A DNA stretch of 64,000 nucleotides from Lycocorax pyrrhopterus obiensis (Eukaryota; Chordata; Aves; Passeriformes; Paradisaeidae), in the NCBI GenBank assembly GCA_014706295.1, contig JACSVZ010000038.1, positions 3,712,768 to 3,776,767 on the forward strand. The letters run 5' to 3'. A program made the position numbers and the translations under genes. The first letter of the stretch is position 1; each line of letters opens with the position of its first letter. A model generated the notes under the pieces. It was given only the letters and a program-made list of their open reading frames with translations. It was not told the origin of the DNA and did no database searches. Of the stretch, positions 1 to 11,442 are shown piece after piece.

Positions 1-930
1 CCAGTGTCATCTGGCCTAGGGCTGTCGTCAGGGACCTCAAATGTAAGTAATTTCAGATGCTTTGACAGGTTCTCTCCCCTTCTTGTACGCGAGAACTACT
101 AACTTCTTTCTTAGTCATAGGAAAAGAATTTGAGCCTGACATGGCCGGAGATGCCTATGAGTTCTTACACTGTGCTCTTGAGGCCATGCAGAGAGCTTGT
201 CTGAGTGGAAGCAGCGAGTAAGCATAAGTACCTTTTCCATGCTCCTGAGCCCACTGGACTCCTTGATGTGTTCCCATCAAGGAAAACCTATGCCCAGGGC
301 TTTCTAAGCTAAACTCTTGGACGAGGGGATAACTCTGCCTTGCCATTTATTTCCAGTATGGACATCTCTTCTCAAACAACTACCATCATCCATCAAATAT
401 TTGGTGGCTTTCTGAAATCCAGAGGTATGTTTCCACATCTATTGCTCTCCTTGGCATTGTTTCCACCCCTCTGTCTGTGATAAATGGCAGGTCCTATAAC
501 TGGCATAGTAAGTACGATGAGCATAAACTGTCCTCATCAATTAACTTTCTCCTTCACTCAGCATTTTGATTTTCTTTCCAGTCACATGCTTGAGGTGCCA
601 AGCAGTTTCTGATTCCTACAAGGCCTTCCTGCATGTCCTTTTGGATATCAAAGTAAGAGGGCTTGCAATTGAGCTTCAAGACATCCCAAGGCCCCCGCAG
701 CTTTCCAGAACCAAAGCATTTGTCTTAAAAATGGATCCTGCAAGCACAAGGGAGCTTGGTAGTGGGTGGGAAGGGGAATGTACCTCCTTCTGCAGAGACC
801 ATGGCACTCATCTCCCCATTCTACAGAGGAAGATCTTGATGGCCCCAGGAACCCCTGGGACAAAAAGGAAATGTTCAGCATCACTTCCTTCCTTCCTTCC
901 TTCCTTCCTTCCTGCCTTCCTGCCTTCCTG

Positions 931-962
<32 letters not shown>

Positions 963-3775
963 CCTTCCTCCCTCTTCCCCTCCTTCCCTCCTTCCTTCTA
1001 CTGCCTGTGGGATCATGTTGGGTCTCCTCAGCATCAGCTGCCTGGATCTTTCCCTTGAGTCCTTGGAAGTGTTCAGGCATGGGCATTTCCTACAGCTCAG
1101 CGGCTCCTTTCTCACTCCTCCAGGCACCCTCATCCCTCACCACAGCTCTGGAGGACTTTGTGACATCCAAGAAGCTGGATGGAAAATACTGCCTCAAATG
1201 TAGCAAGTAAAATAATTTCTATCAACACTTGATTCTGTGTAAAGGAGCTGCATGTCATTGAGCAGAATCATCTTCTCCTGGAGGTTTAAAGCACAATTAT
1301 GAGATGCAGCTTTTTTTAATGGGACCTTATGGCATGGAATAGCCTTAAAATACTGTACGGATATGTGAGACAATAGATTCTCTGGTCTTGTTGGGAGAAG
1401 ATAGGGTGCATTTCAACACTTTGCTCCGCTTTGTTTCAAGGTGTGAGAAGAAGGTTACCGCCTCTAAGAGGGTTACAGTCCATCATGTGCCCAAGGTCTT
1501 CACGGTGTGCTTGGAAAGGGCTGCTGATCACACAGGCAAGAAGATCAGCAAGGTGTGTATGCAACTACAGTGCAACTTTCCCTTCGAAGCAGAAGACTCC
1601 CCAAAGCAGTACACTCTTTCAGAACCTGCTCCTGTTGGGGTTTTGGTGTTCTGTTACGGGGAGAGGAGAGTTCCTATGAGAAGACCATCCTGGACTCTGC
1701 TCCAACAGAGCTGCTTTGGCTGAGAACAGTTTCCTGCTGCCCAAACGATTATGTGCTGAAGAGCTGTTTCATGTGGTAGTTCAGGATAATTTGAGCCCAC
1801 TTGGTCTTTCTGTAGATTGTGGAGTATCCTGAGTACTTGGATCTTCGGCCATACATGTCTGACACAGCTGGAGAACCCCTCCTGTACTCCTTATATGCTC
1901 TCGTGGTGCACAGCGGTGACACCTGTCTTGATGGACACTTCTTCTGCTACACAAAGGTAAAGAGCAACTTCTCTCTTGATAGAGTAAAATGTGTGCTGGG
2001 AAGACAAACTTCCTTGCCAGTGTTAAGGTAGCCAAGGCTTTTAGGAGAGAAGGTCTCCTTCGGGGCTGATTTGGATTTGTTTTGGTGTACTCTTTGTTCA
2101 GCTGTTCTCTCTCTTTGGTATTGTGGAGAAAACCTGCAGTTCCTTTCCAGAGATGGATGACTTTCTTTGCAGGCCAGCAATGGACTATGGTACAAGATGG
2201 ATGATGAGTCTGTGGATAATTGTGGCATTCATGCAGTTCTCAGGCAGCAAGCCTATTTGCTGTTCTATGCCAGGTAATAACCAGGGTCATGTGTTCAGAA
2301 TAAGTTTCCTTTTCTGGCTTTGCTGTTTGTCTTCTCATCCTCCTGGGTGTTTCTGTCATAGGAGACAATTCTTCCCTGCTTATTACTTCAGTGCTGTCAA
2401 TTCTGAGCTATGCCATACTAGTCCTTGTCTTGCTGGGCTTTAGGGTTCTGGCCTATTGCAAGCTGCTCCTTGTGTGCTCTCTGCAACTAGGTCATGTTGA
2501 GAGGACTTAAAGGGGCCTCCAGGAAAGATGGAGAGGGATTCTTATCAGGGAATGCAGTTATAGGACAAGAGGTAAAAATTTCAAAGTGAAAGAGAGATTT
2601 AGATTGGTTATTAGAAAGAAATTCTTCCCTATGAGGATGGTGAGGCACTGGCAGATGTTGTCTACTCGCTTCTCTAAGCTGTGGCTGCCCCATTCCTGGA
2701 AGTGTTCAAGGTCAGTCTGGATGGAGGTTGGAGCAACTTGTAGATGTCCCTGCTCATGGTAGGGAGGGTGGAACTAGATGGTATGTATGGAACCCTCCAA
2801 ACCAAACCTTTCTAGGATTCTGTGAAATGGAGGCTGCAGGGAGAATAGAGATGAGGACTTGCTCTGACAGGGGCAGACCTTGTGGGAAGACCCCCATCGA
2901 ATTTTGCATTGGTGACCATGGTGAAATCCTCTCTCTGTTGTAGAAAACACTCAAAGAAAATGACTGAATCCCAGAGAAGCCTGCAAGGAATGCCCTAAAC
3001 AGAGATCACTTTTTTTTTTCCCTCCAGATGCTCTGATTTGAAAATGGGAGGAATGGTGGCTTCCTCTCTGACACCATCCTATGCCCATTCCTTCCTCAGT
3101 CAGTGGGGGGCCAGCAGCGAGCAGGTGGGTTCTGCAGCAACATACAGTCGATCTGGTAGGACTATGTCGATGCACTCCCAGATGACGAGCGCCAGGGAGA
3201 AGATCCAGAGTAGATCCCTGCAGTGGGGCAATGATCACTGCAGCTGGTTCATGAACAGCACCGACTCCAACAACTCAACAGGAAGGAAGAGAAAGAGAAC
3301 TAGTCCTCCAGGTTGTGACCATGCTTTCAAGGATGGCACAGCTTCAGGGCCCTTCCACAGAAGCTGTCAGTGGGCTCCTGCACCCAGTGCTGCTTGGGTG
3401 CAACACCTGCCAAGACAGAGACAGCAAGGCCAGTCCTCATGGCAGGGCTATGATCTTTGCAGACAGTTTGTGGAGGTCACAGACTACCACCAGTCAGTGA
3501 GGAGGAAGAGGAGGAGCTGGTGGAGAAGAAGCCCTCCACATTGTGACCAAGACCAAAAGGATGATACACCAGAAGGGTCCTCAAATGCTAGCTCCAAGAG
3601 GGCTACTGCTCGGGAGCAACCCCTGCTAAGGCAGAGAGAGCAGGGCAGATCACCACAGCGGGGCTATGATCTCCGCAGACGGTTTGTGGAGATCACAGAC
3701 TACCACCAGTCAGCAAAGAGAAGGAGGAAACACTCATTTGGAACAAACAGGCAGAAAAGCCAAAGCCAGAATTAA
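1..3775 (+). CDS. USP36/USP42-like ubiquitin carboxyl-terminal hydrolase, 3' part (nine exons, 5' end off window)
   Basis: Peptidase C19 (USP) deubiquitinase that would cleave ubiquitin from proteins. Exons by splice signals and protein similarity: 1-42 (partial), 115-217, 357-424, 582-652, 1124-1206, 1441-1552, 1816-1956, 2173-2273, 3028-3775. All are bounded by AG/GT, phases join without a break, and about 488 codons run open to TAA at 3773-3775. Visible family marks: a DAYEF block where USPs have a QED-type box (exon 2), IFGGFLKSR (exon 3), two zinc-ribbon CXXC pairs (TCLRC in exon 4; CLKC/CSKC across exons 5-6), ASKR and RPYM blocks, catalytic His in GHFFCY (exon 7), the acidic residue in WYKMDDES and terminal AYLLFY (exon 8). 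The catalytic Cys box lies upstream of the window. Introns argue against the intronless USP17 group. The last exon is lineage-specific in appearance. Assignment between USP36 and USP42 is not settled. Probably functional, since no exon is broken. Confidence 0.85.
883..995. repeat. (TTCC/TGCC)n simple repeat in USP intron
   Basis: Pyrimidine-rich tetranucleotide array of CTTC and CTGC units between exons ending 652 and starting 1124. The long open frames across it are low-complexity shadows. Confidence 0.9.
2495..2835 (+). mobile_element. CR1 LINE 3' fragment in last USP intron
   Basis: Degenerate 3' end of a CR1 on the plus strand: the translated trace of the C-terminal CR1 region is followed by a typical 3' UTR ending near the motif AGGATTCTGTGAAATGG. 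It is 5'-truncated, as is usual for CR1, and lies between exons ending at 2273 and starting at 3028. Confidence 0.7.
3028..3775 (+). CDS. Last exon of the USP-like gene: basic C-terminal tail with ~72-residue tandem repeats
   Basis: The exon starts at the AG at 3026-3027; a split Arg codon joins 2272-2273 to 3028. It encodes about 248 residues after the catalytic fold. Three diverged repeats begin at Gly codons 3227, 3446 and 3662, spaced 73 and 72 codons. Copies two and three share GYDLxRxFVExTDYHQS followed by a run of Lys/Arg; copy one (GNDHCSW...) is more diverged. The Lys/Arg clusters look like nuclear or nucleolar localisation signals, consistent with USP36/USP42 being nuclear enzymes, but the tail itself is not recognised. 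It is much shorter than the tails of vertebrate USP36/USP42. Confidence 0.7.
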
Positions 3776-3969
3776 AACCCCTCATTAGCCTTGCATGTAT
3801 AATTTACAAGGTGTTTCCTTCTCTCTAGGTTTTGGGGCAGTTGGTGGAAATACCCTGTGTGGGATGTTTATGTAATGGGATTTTGAAAGCTGCATGCTTG
3901 CATGTGCCCAACTGGCAATCTCTTCTTTTTAAATATGGAGTTCAAGTCACTCAAAGGGACATGAACTGG

Positions 3970-4440
3970 ATGAGCCAACAGTGATTGGGACTGAAAAAGG
4001 CTGGATGGCTGGGCGCTGAGGGTGCTGCTCAGTGCCACCAAGCCTAGTGTGGTGCCAGGAACAAACACCATCTCCCAGGAATCAGCACTGGGATAGATCC
4101 TGGTTAACATCTTCCTCAACTAATGGTCTGTCTTCTGGGGCAGAGGACATGCTCAGCAAGTTGGCAGATGACAGCAAACTGGACGAGTAGCACTTAGGCC
4201 AGGGGTTGTGCTGCTATCCCCAAGGGACCTGGGCAGGTTGGAGAGACCGGCTGACACCTCAGAAAGGGAGGTGTAAAGGGTGCTGAGCAGCTACGGAGTG
4301 AGCCCATAGAGGCTCCATCCTTGGACATGTTCCACAGCCCTCTGCACATGATCATGGAGAAGTGGCTGCAGGTGCCCCTGCTTGAGAAGAGTGTGTGGGA
4401 AAGCCTTGCCTTCACCCTCCAGGTGACCTCCCTCCCAGGC
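3970..4440 (+). mobile_element. CR1 LINE fragment (reverse-transcriptase region), plus strand
   Basis: Old CR1 copy. The segment around 4146-4190 matches the CR1 block around the FADDTK-type catalytic motif (here read as GCAGATGACAGCAAACTGG), followed by the CAGGTTGGAGAG segment. Full of stops. Confidence 0.6.
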
Positions 4441-4594
4441 TGAAGGTGTCACGGATGCCTAAAAGAGAATCCAGCCAGCAGTGCTGTCCCCCTAAGGTGA
4501 CCATCAACAGCTCCACCAGGAAGCTGGAGCCTATGGAGAGCCTAGGCCAGGGCAGGCTCCTGGCAGGTGCTGTGCCCCCAGCAGAGCAGCCATG

Positions 4595-4675
4595 AGTCAC
4601 TGGACCCTAAAAATGCAGGGATGGGACCTAAAAGTAAGTGTTTGGTCCCTAAAAAGGAGACTTTCATAGCACCAT
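4595..4675. repeat. 21-bp minisatellite, block 1
   Basis: A few degenerate units of the type CCTAAAAATGAGGCTTTGGAC, cut on the right by the CR1 at 4676. Confidence 0.55.
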
Positions 4676-5220
4676 CAAATCATAGAATCACAGAACAATA
4701 GGATCCTAGAATCCTAGAATGTTTTGGGTTGGAAGGAACCTTAAACATCATCTAGTTTAAACTCCCCTGTCATGGGCAGGGACACACTCTACTGGACCAG
4801 GTAGCTTCAGGCCCTGTCCAACCAGGCCTTGAACACTTCCAGGGATGGGGTAGCCACAGCTGCTCTCAGCAACCTGAGCCAGGGCCTCACCACCCTCTCA
4901 GGGAAGAATTTCTTCCCAAAATCTAATCTAAAGCTAATTTTTGTCTGTTTGAAACCATTACCTCTTGTCCTGTCACTCCGTACCCCTTTGTGCCATGTCA
5001 CTCTCCAGCTCTCTTGGAGACCCTTTTGGGGCTGGAAGGTGCTAGAAGACCCTGGAGCCTTCTCTTCTCTAGGCTGAAACACCCAAACTCTCTAAGCTTG
5101 TCTTTTTGAGAGAGGTTCTCCAGCCCACTGAGCATCTTTGCTGCCTTCTCTGAAATGGAACCAGCAGGTCCATGTTCTTTCAAGCCAGAAGCAACGATTT
5201 GGGTTCTATAAATGAGGCTT
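4676..5220 (-). mobile_element. CR1 LINE 3' fragment, minus strand
   Basis: Starts at the CR1 3' terminal signature (reverse complement of ATTCTATGATT-type ends: ATCATAGAATCACAGAA). It continues through the 3' UTR into the C-terminal ORF2 region, whose minus-strand translation contains FSLEKRRLQGLL. 5'-truncated. It interrupts the 21-bp minisatellite on both sides, so it is younger than that array. Confidence 0.85.
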
Positions 5221-5543
5221 GGGGCCATAAGAGAGGGCTTTGAATCTTGCAGATGAGGGTTTGGACATTCAGGATGTGGCTTGGACCCTAAAAATGACTA
5301 GCTGAATCATAAAAGTGCCCATTTAGAGTGCAAAAGGAAGCTTTGGAGAGGAAAAACGGTGCTTTGGACTGCCAAAAGGAGATGTTGAAAACTGAGATGG
5401 AGACTTTGGACACTAAAACTGAGGCTTTGTAGCCTAAAAACAGCTGCTTTGGGAGCCGAAACTAAGACTTTGGGAAGAAAACATGAGGCTTTAGACCCTC
5501 TCAATGTTAATTTTGGAATGGGAGCAGATGATTTCTGTGTGTC
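5221..5543. repeat. 21-bp minisatellite, block 2
   Basis: Degenerate 20-22 bp units alternating a short A run (AAAA) and a short T run (TTT), for example GCCTAAAAACAGCTGCTTTG. Ends at the LTR insertion at 5544; the array resumes at 7051. Confidence 0.7.
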
Positions 5544-7050
5544 TGTCTCGGTTTTGGAGACAAATTTCAGGAGAAAACGCTCTGGAATGAGCATTTTCTC
5601 TAAAGAGAAAGGGCTTCAACAACCCTTTTCTTCTGCCGATGAGAGAAATGGATACCAGCAGGCGAAAGTGGAAAAAAAAGAACTGTTTATTAACAACAAA
5701 AAAAAAAAGTGGGGGGGATGCCCACAAAGCACAGAAAAGGACTGAATAAATGCTAGATATGAACTCCCAGACACTTACCCTCCACCCACACCCTCCCCCA
5801 CACCCACCTGAGACGCCAAGCCAGCGGTTAGCCCGGAGGTCCGGCTGCATCTTGCTGAGAGGCAACTTGGCGCCCAACAGCTCTAGGGGACGAGCTCCTC
5901 TCCCTAAGGAGTTAGCCCCAAGCTATGATGGCAGGCGCGTCGGCAGAGGCAAAGAAGCAGGAGGGGGTCCTTCGTATGGGTTCCACAAGCTCAGTTTATT
6001 CCAGGAGCAGGTGAAGGGTCCAGGGACGAAGAACCAGGATACCGGGAGGGTCCAAGGGTTTTATACTCAGGGAAAATAGGGCGGAGTCAAGGGGAACAGC
6101 CAATGAGGAAACACGGAGGGGGTGGGAAAAACAACAGAGCAACCAATAGGAGAAACGCGTAGGCGAGGTCCACAGCAGGGAGCCAATGGGGTGTCAAGTA
6201 ACCAAGAACTTTCTAGAACTCATGCATAAGCAAACAGGGAATCTACATATTCAGGATCTAATACATAAAACAGGGAGGGAAAATATAAACCAACCAACAT
6301 CCAGTAGTCAAATTAGGAGTGCAAAGGCTTGTGGGCACTTGCCATGACTAGGTGATGTTACATCCCAGTACCTCGCCACCAGGACTCATGATGCTGTGTG
6401 TCAGTGGTCGTGACTAGAGTCACATGCACAGCAACACCCACCCACAGCAGAACAAAAAAAAAAAACCTCAAAAATGCCCGGGGAAGAAAAATACACGGGC
6501 TGACCATGTGGCCCGGAAAACAAAATGGGGACCGGTCCCTTTTGTTGCTGGGAGGGGGAGAGGAGCTCACGTAAGCAGCCTGGAGCAGAGCAGATGGGAA
6601 ACCTGTTGATCCTCTGGTGTTGGTTTTCCTCCTTACAGCAGGCGAAACTGGTGGATTTTGATGTCCCTTCTTTTACTGGCTCGGTCTTTTCCAGGGGTTC
6701 GGACTGGCCGGGGCTGCCCTGCAGGCTCCCCGGGATGGAGAAAATAAAACCAAAAAGCTGCCGAAAGGATTTGCCGGTGAAAAGCCTCCAGGCCAGGGGA
6801 AGGAAAAAAAACCCAAAAAACACAGAAGCTTCTTGCCAAAATTGGCAAAAATTAATCCAGCAAAGGCAACGAAGGAACAATCAGTGTAGTCACTGACCAC
6901 ACCAGAGAGAGAGAGATTGAACGGAGCCTACGCCCGGGGTTTCAGGCTCCGGCCCTGCTCCTTGGTTCATCCTAAAAATAGCACAGACATTTCTGGGCAT
7001 AAAGCAGATTATTAGGGAATAAATTATCATCATAAAATCACCCCAAGACC
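5544..7050 (-). mobile_element. ERVK-type LTR (TGTCTCGG family) with nested insertion, within the 21-bp array
   Basis: Plus strand begins TGTCTCGG and ends CACCCCAAGACC (an ACA end with a final substitution). The same ends are found at 21297-21827 and 62686-63316. The flanking GTGTC at 5539-5543 and 7051-7055 is a target-site duplication. TTTATT near 5690 is a polyadenylation signal read on the minus strand, giving LTR direction minus. At 1507 bp it is much longer than its relatives (531 and 631 bp); the excess is probably the nested element at about 5809-6340. Confidence 0.75.
5809..6340 (-). mobile_element. Probable nested LTR inside the 5544-7050 LTR
   Basis: This stretch is absent from the other two members of the host LTR family. 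It carries LTR-like promoter signals on the minus strand: TATAAAA (complement of 6059-6065) and several upstream ATTGG boxes (complements of CCAAT near 6100, 6140 and 6180), and a minus-strand AATAAA-like signal near 5995. Both boundaries are approximate and no target duplication was confirmed. Confidence 0.5.
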
Positions 7051-7055
7051 GTGTC

Positions 7056-7940
7056 AAATGAGGTTTGAATCCTGTAAATGAAACTGTGGGCCCTAAAAAA
7101 GTAATAAAAGAGAGGATGGGAGGCTAGGAATGAGGATTCTAGCCCAAAAAAGAGTGGCTTTACAAGAAAAGAATATGTAAGATGCTACAAATGATCCTTT
7201 GGACTGTGCAAAGGAGGTAATCTCTGGCCTCAAGAAATGAACCTTTGTGCCAATTAGAGGACTTTGGACACCCCAGAGGAATTTTTGAGCTGTAAAAGAG
7301 CGCTTTGGACACTTACAAATGAGATTTTGGGTCTTCAAAATGAAACTTTGGGCCCTAAAATGGGTCTTTGGAAAGGAAAAGGAGGGTTTGAACTCTGAAG
7401 TTACGTTTTGTGCTCTTAGGGATGTTTCGATACCACAAACCAAGGATTTGCACCCTATAAATGCCTCCTTGGAGGCTTAAAAGAAGGCTTTGAGCCTGCC
7501 AAATTGAAGACTGAATCCTAAAAAGGAGGCTTTAGCCCCTGACAGGAAAGCTTTGGAAGTTAAAAAGATGGTTTGGGTCTGAAAATGAGACTTTGGTCCC
7601 CACAAATGGGGCTTTGGACCTTCCAAATCACACTTGGGGCCTTCAAAATGATGCTCTTAGCCTTTTGGATTGGTCTTGACACCTTAAGAGCACCCAAACT
7701 TGGAACATACAAATGAGGGTTTGGACACAAGCCAGGCAATTTTGGAGCCTAAAAATGAAACTCTGGGTCCTAGAAAGACTCTGCGTACTGAAAGTCAGGC
7801 TTGGACCCTTCAAATGAGGTTTTTGGCCCTGAAAAAGTGACTTTACAACCTAAAAATGGGTATTCAGACACTCCCAATGGGACATTGGACATGAAGAACC
7901 CAAGGCTTTGAGCCCTCAGTTTATCCTGAGTTTGTAACCT
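7056..7940. repeat. 21-bp minisatellite, block 3 (main array)
   Basis: About 40 degenerate units of 19-22 bp, clearest at 7500-7660 and 7740-7890. The unit is CCTAAAAATGAGGCTTTGGAC with variation, so short A runs and T runs alternate about every 10 bp. No gene is seen; open frames are shadows. The A-cluster/T-cluster pattern resembles the ~21-bp repeats described for chicken W heterochromatin (XhoI/EcoRI families); sequence homology was not tested. Confidence 0.8.
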
Positions 7941-8079
7941 GAGGTACATTTGACCCATAAGTAGGCAGCTTTCAAGGCTAGAAGAGAAGCTTTGATTTCT
8001 ACAAAATAGTATCTGGACCGTGAGAGAGCCTTCAGGGCTCAGAGGTACCTTACAACTCTCGGCTACCAAGGTGGGGGTC

Positions 8080-8460
8080 TCTCATCTGCAGCAGTAGGCT
8101 ACCTCTTTCCTTCCCCAGGCAGTGTTACATGGCAAGGCAAGCAGCAAGCCCCTATGTTGCTACTGCAGATAATAGGCTGCCCAGCAGAGGGAAAGGCCAG
8201 CAACCACTTTCTGTCCTGGTACCTTTTGTGTGGCAGCAATCCCTGGACATATACTATTTTGGGAATCCAAATTTTAGAGATGACCTCCTGCAAACTATGG
8301 CGGTACACCTATTTTGGCAAGGAAATCACCTAGCCCCAGGTCAGGTGGGGGCTGCCCAGGTGCAGGATGAGAGGCTGTCCAAGAGTGGTAAAGGCCAGCA
8401 ACATCATTCTATCTGGACACCTTTTTCTGTGGAAGTAATTGTCACAACCTATTGATACAG
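8080..8460 (+). repeat. ~174-bp satellite monomers, block 1
   Basis: About two degenerate monomers with the recurring motif CTTTCTGTCCTGGTACCTTT followed by TGTGTGG and AGCAATCCCTGGA. The same family recurs at 13.9-16.3, 22.9-23.5 and 26.1-29.9 kb. Confidence 0.65.
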
Positions 8461-8986
8461 GGTGTGATGTTTGTTGTAAATTCTTAGGCTAAAAAAAGAC
8501 TCTGGACACATGTTAGGCAACTCTTGTGCTTTTTTTGTACTGTCACCATAACTCCAGCAACCAGCCCACTGTTTAGACTCAACAAGTGTTGGCTAAAAAG
8601 CCCCTAAATTCTATAATAGACTTCCACAAGTGTGATGGCTAACAAGACCTTAATTTTGTACAGTACACTTCAATGAGTTCTCTACTCCCACAACAAACTC
8701 CTCAAAGATGCTGGTTCACAAGCCACAACACACAGTGGTGTGAGTACTGACTTAAAGGTGCTGCCTAACAAGCCACAACACTTCCAATTAGCTCCGCACT
8801 CCCACGACAAACTTCAGTATGGAGTACGGAGTAGAATGTGATAGCTGTGTTTTGCCCAGGGAAAGCAAGGGAGGAGAAAAATAAAGGTGAAGAAGAGAGA
8901 GAAGAAAGAACATCACCAGTCTTTAGATCCCCTGTTGGTCCTGCCACATGAATGGTCAGGAACTGGAGTTGCAAAAGAAAGAAAGC
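8461..8986. other. Unassigned AT-rich stretch
   Basis: No gene recognised. A weak repeat of CTAACAAGCCACAACA-like words occurs at about 8590-8800, suggesting old tandem sequence. Confidence 0.4.
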
Positions 8987-9466
8987 TGTACTAGTTTGAA
9001 AACAAACCAGTGGGAGGCACCAAGTCAGAATAACAATCTAATAGGGAAATTAAAAAAAATAAAGGCAGAAAACACTGGTTTAAACTGACAGAGTCAGGAT
9101 ACAACCTGACACCCTGTTAGTCAGGGTGGCAGTAGCAGTCCAATAAAATGGTGGCTGCAGTCCTCCTGAAGTGGTGGATGTGGTTCTGTTGAAGCGGTGA
9201 TCCTGTAGAAGGGGCTGCTCTTCCTCAGAAGGTCCAGTGGTGGCTGTGTAGCTCCTGTCCTCTGGGAATCCAGTGGAAAGGGTGTCTGTGGTGTTCGGAA
9301 TCTCAGATTATACCCAGGATGGAATGCTTGGTTCCTCCCTCTGGGTGGAGCATCTCACAATGGGATGATGAGTCATGAGGCAAGGCATTGATTGGGCTCA
9401 TTAACAGAACATAGTCCGGAGGGAGGAGGCAAGGAAAACACTGCCCCACCTGCTTTCAACAGCTCA
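8987..9466 (-). mobile_element. ERVL-type solo LTR
   Basis: A 480-bp element bounded by TGTACTAG and CAGCTCA, matching from memory a common avian ERVL LTR class. AATAAA-like words near its left end suggest mixed evidence for direction. No convincing target duplication, so the ends or the orientation may be slightly off. Confidence 0.55.
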
Positions 9467-10149
9467 TGAGGATGGTAATAGAATACACTGCAACCTAGGA
9501 AAAAAGCGAAAGAAAAAGAGAGGAAAAAGAGAGCACTTCCTTTTATAGTTAATAAACCGGGTGCAGCCTCTTATATCAACTAGGCTTTTCGTGCCATTTT
9601 GTTTGCACATGGACAGCCAGCCCTTTGAGCCCTCCTCCAAAAGTGAGTTGGAGCAGGGGAGAATGAGCATGAGTCTTAAGGCGGAGCAGGAATTTGGCTC
9701 TGAACTCACTGCCCCACCTCTGCAAGACATTCTCCTCTATCACACCTTTCCTGTCAGAATGTTTGAATGTTTGAGACAAAACATGCTTATTCCTGGTCCT
9801 CCACAGCAATCCACAGATGTATTCAGTTCTGGAGGTGTATCAAAATGTCATAGGGTGGGCTGCTGAAAGAGGATGACAATACCTTTCCTCAGAAAGGAAA
9901 TTGCCTAGCCCCTGTATTGGTGGTTCAGAGGAGACCCTGCCCAGGGCAGAAGGCCTTGGTCTGGGCATCCTAGAAGGTGACCAGCAGGGTTTGCTGGCTG
10001 CCCTGAGCTGGGAGTCCCCAAGACTGCTGAAGCATCTGTCATGCTTTAATCCCAGCCAGCAGCCAAGCCCCACATAGCCACTTGCTCACTCCCCCTCCAG
10101 CAGGATCAGGGAGAAAATTGGAAGGGTAAAAGTTAGAAAACTCATGGGT
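9467..10149. other. Unassigned stretch with a satellite trace
   Basis: No gene recognised. About 9850-9930 resembles part of the ~174-bp satellite (GGATGACAATACC, AAATTGCCTAGCCCC); the rest is unique-looking. Confidence 0.4.
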
Positions 10150-10627
10150 TGAGATAAAGACAACTCAATACAGAAAGCAAAAGCGGTGCACACAGGCAAA
10201 GCAAAACAAGACTTAATTCACTGCTTCTCATGGGCAAGCAGGTGTTCATCCATCTCCAGGACAGCAGGGCCCCATCACACGTAGTGGTGACTTGGGAGGA
10301 CAAACGCCATCACTCCTAACATCCTCCCTTCCTCTTCTTCCCCCTGCTTTATATCCTGAGCATGGTTTTATATGGTCTGGAATATCCCTTTGGTCAGTTT
10401 GGGTCACCTGTCCCAGCTGTGTCTCCTCCCAACCCCCCACGTACTCCCAGCCTCCTCACCAGTGTAGTAGTATGAAAAGGAGAAAAGGCCTTGGCTCTGT
10501 GCAAGCACTGCTCAGTAATAACAAAAACATCTCCATATTGTCAGCTGTCTGTTCAGCACAAATCCAGAACACAGCCCCATACCAGTGACTGGGAAGAAAG
10601 TTAACTCTACCCCACCCAAACCCAGCA
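10150..10627 (-). mobile_element. Avian ERVL LTR, minus strand
   Basis: Read on the minus strand it begins with the well-known avian ERVL LTR pattern (TGCTGGGTTTGGGTGGGG...GTTAACTTTC, then a TATGGGGCTGTGTTCTGGATTTGTGCTGA-like block). It contains a TATAAAA-like box near 10370 and a distal end near 10150. Related pieces are at 51976-52290 and 53275-53577. Confidence 0.7.
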
Positions 10628-10830
10628 TGTTCTGCCCTTTGTTCCGTGCCATTTACCTCATGCCTGGATCCCACATTATTCAATACTGTTGCAAAATGAG
10701 GAATATGTATAATTTTCTTAAGAAAGGATGTTCTTTCATGTTAGATCTTTGTATACTTTCAAGCCTAATCAACAAGAATGGAGATTTAATCTGTGAAATA
10801 GAAAGCAGCTTGCAAGCAAGCTCTAGGTGA

Positions 10831-11437
10831 TGTCAATATGTTAGAGAAAACAAATTACTTATTGGTAGAATTGGTTTAGGGCTGGACATGCTTCAATGAT
10901 CTCAGACTTAGAGGGAGGTTAACAAAGCTTGGGAAAAAGAATGTTCCACTGTTAGTGGACATCAAGAGTGCAGAATTTATGGGACAAAAGGACATCTGGC
11001 AAAACTCCCAAGATACGGAAAAGCTAATAAAGCCAACTCAGCAATTGTGCCGAAATCAGCTCCAACCGGGTAAAAGGTAATTTCTACAGGGGGAGATCGT
11101 GACCACCAACTCACAGACCCCTGACCCAAGAAACCCACCAACCCAAAAGAAAAGAAGGATTGAGCATATGGACTAATTAGCATGAGAAACAAGACAATCA
11201 TTAACCAATAGAAGATAGAATACTAATAAATAAGAGAAGTATGTAACTTGTAGTCAATGAACATTAATTCCTTTGTTTGCTAAAATGTATAAATAGTAAA
11301 AAGTTTGATAATTGGTGTGCTTGATTTGTCGAATACCACCAGGCACCAAGGCTTGTGCAATTCTGAAAAATAATCAACATGCTCTCAAGAGTGTAATTAT
11401 TAGCTTGTTGCACACACAAATCCGATTTTTGTGGACA
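10831..11437 (+). mobile_element. LTR with adjoining primer-binding site
   Basis: Begins TGTCAATATG and ends TTTGTGGACA, so the ends are TGTC...GACA. TATAAATA lies at 11288-11295. Five bases after the end comes a TGG-initiated primer-binding-like sequence (TGGCAACCCAGATGGGACC from 11443). This makes it a 5' LTR whose internal region is mostly lost or unrecognisable beyond about 11.7 kb. Confidence 0.6.
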
Positions 11438-11442
11438 GAGTT

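Noticed and set aside
648..1133. 161-codon minus-strand frame in the USP intron
   Set aside because: Crosses the TTCC simple repeat and lies antisense to clear USP exons.
1..3775. USP17-like intronless retrogene
   Set aside because: At least eight introns with consensus splice sites interrupt the catalytic domain.
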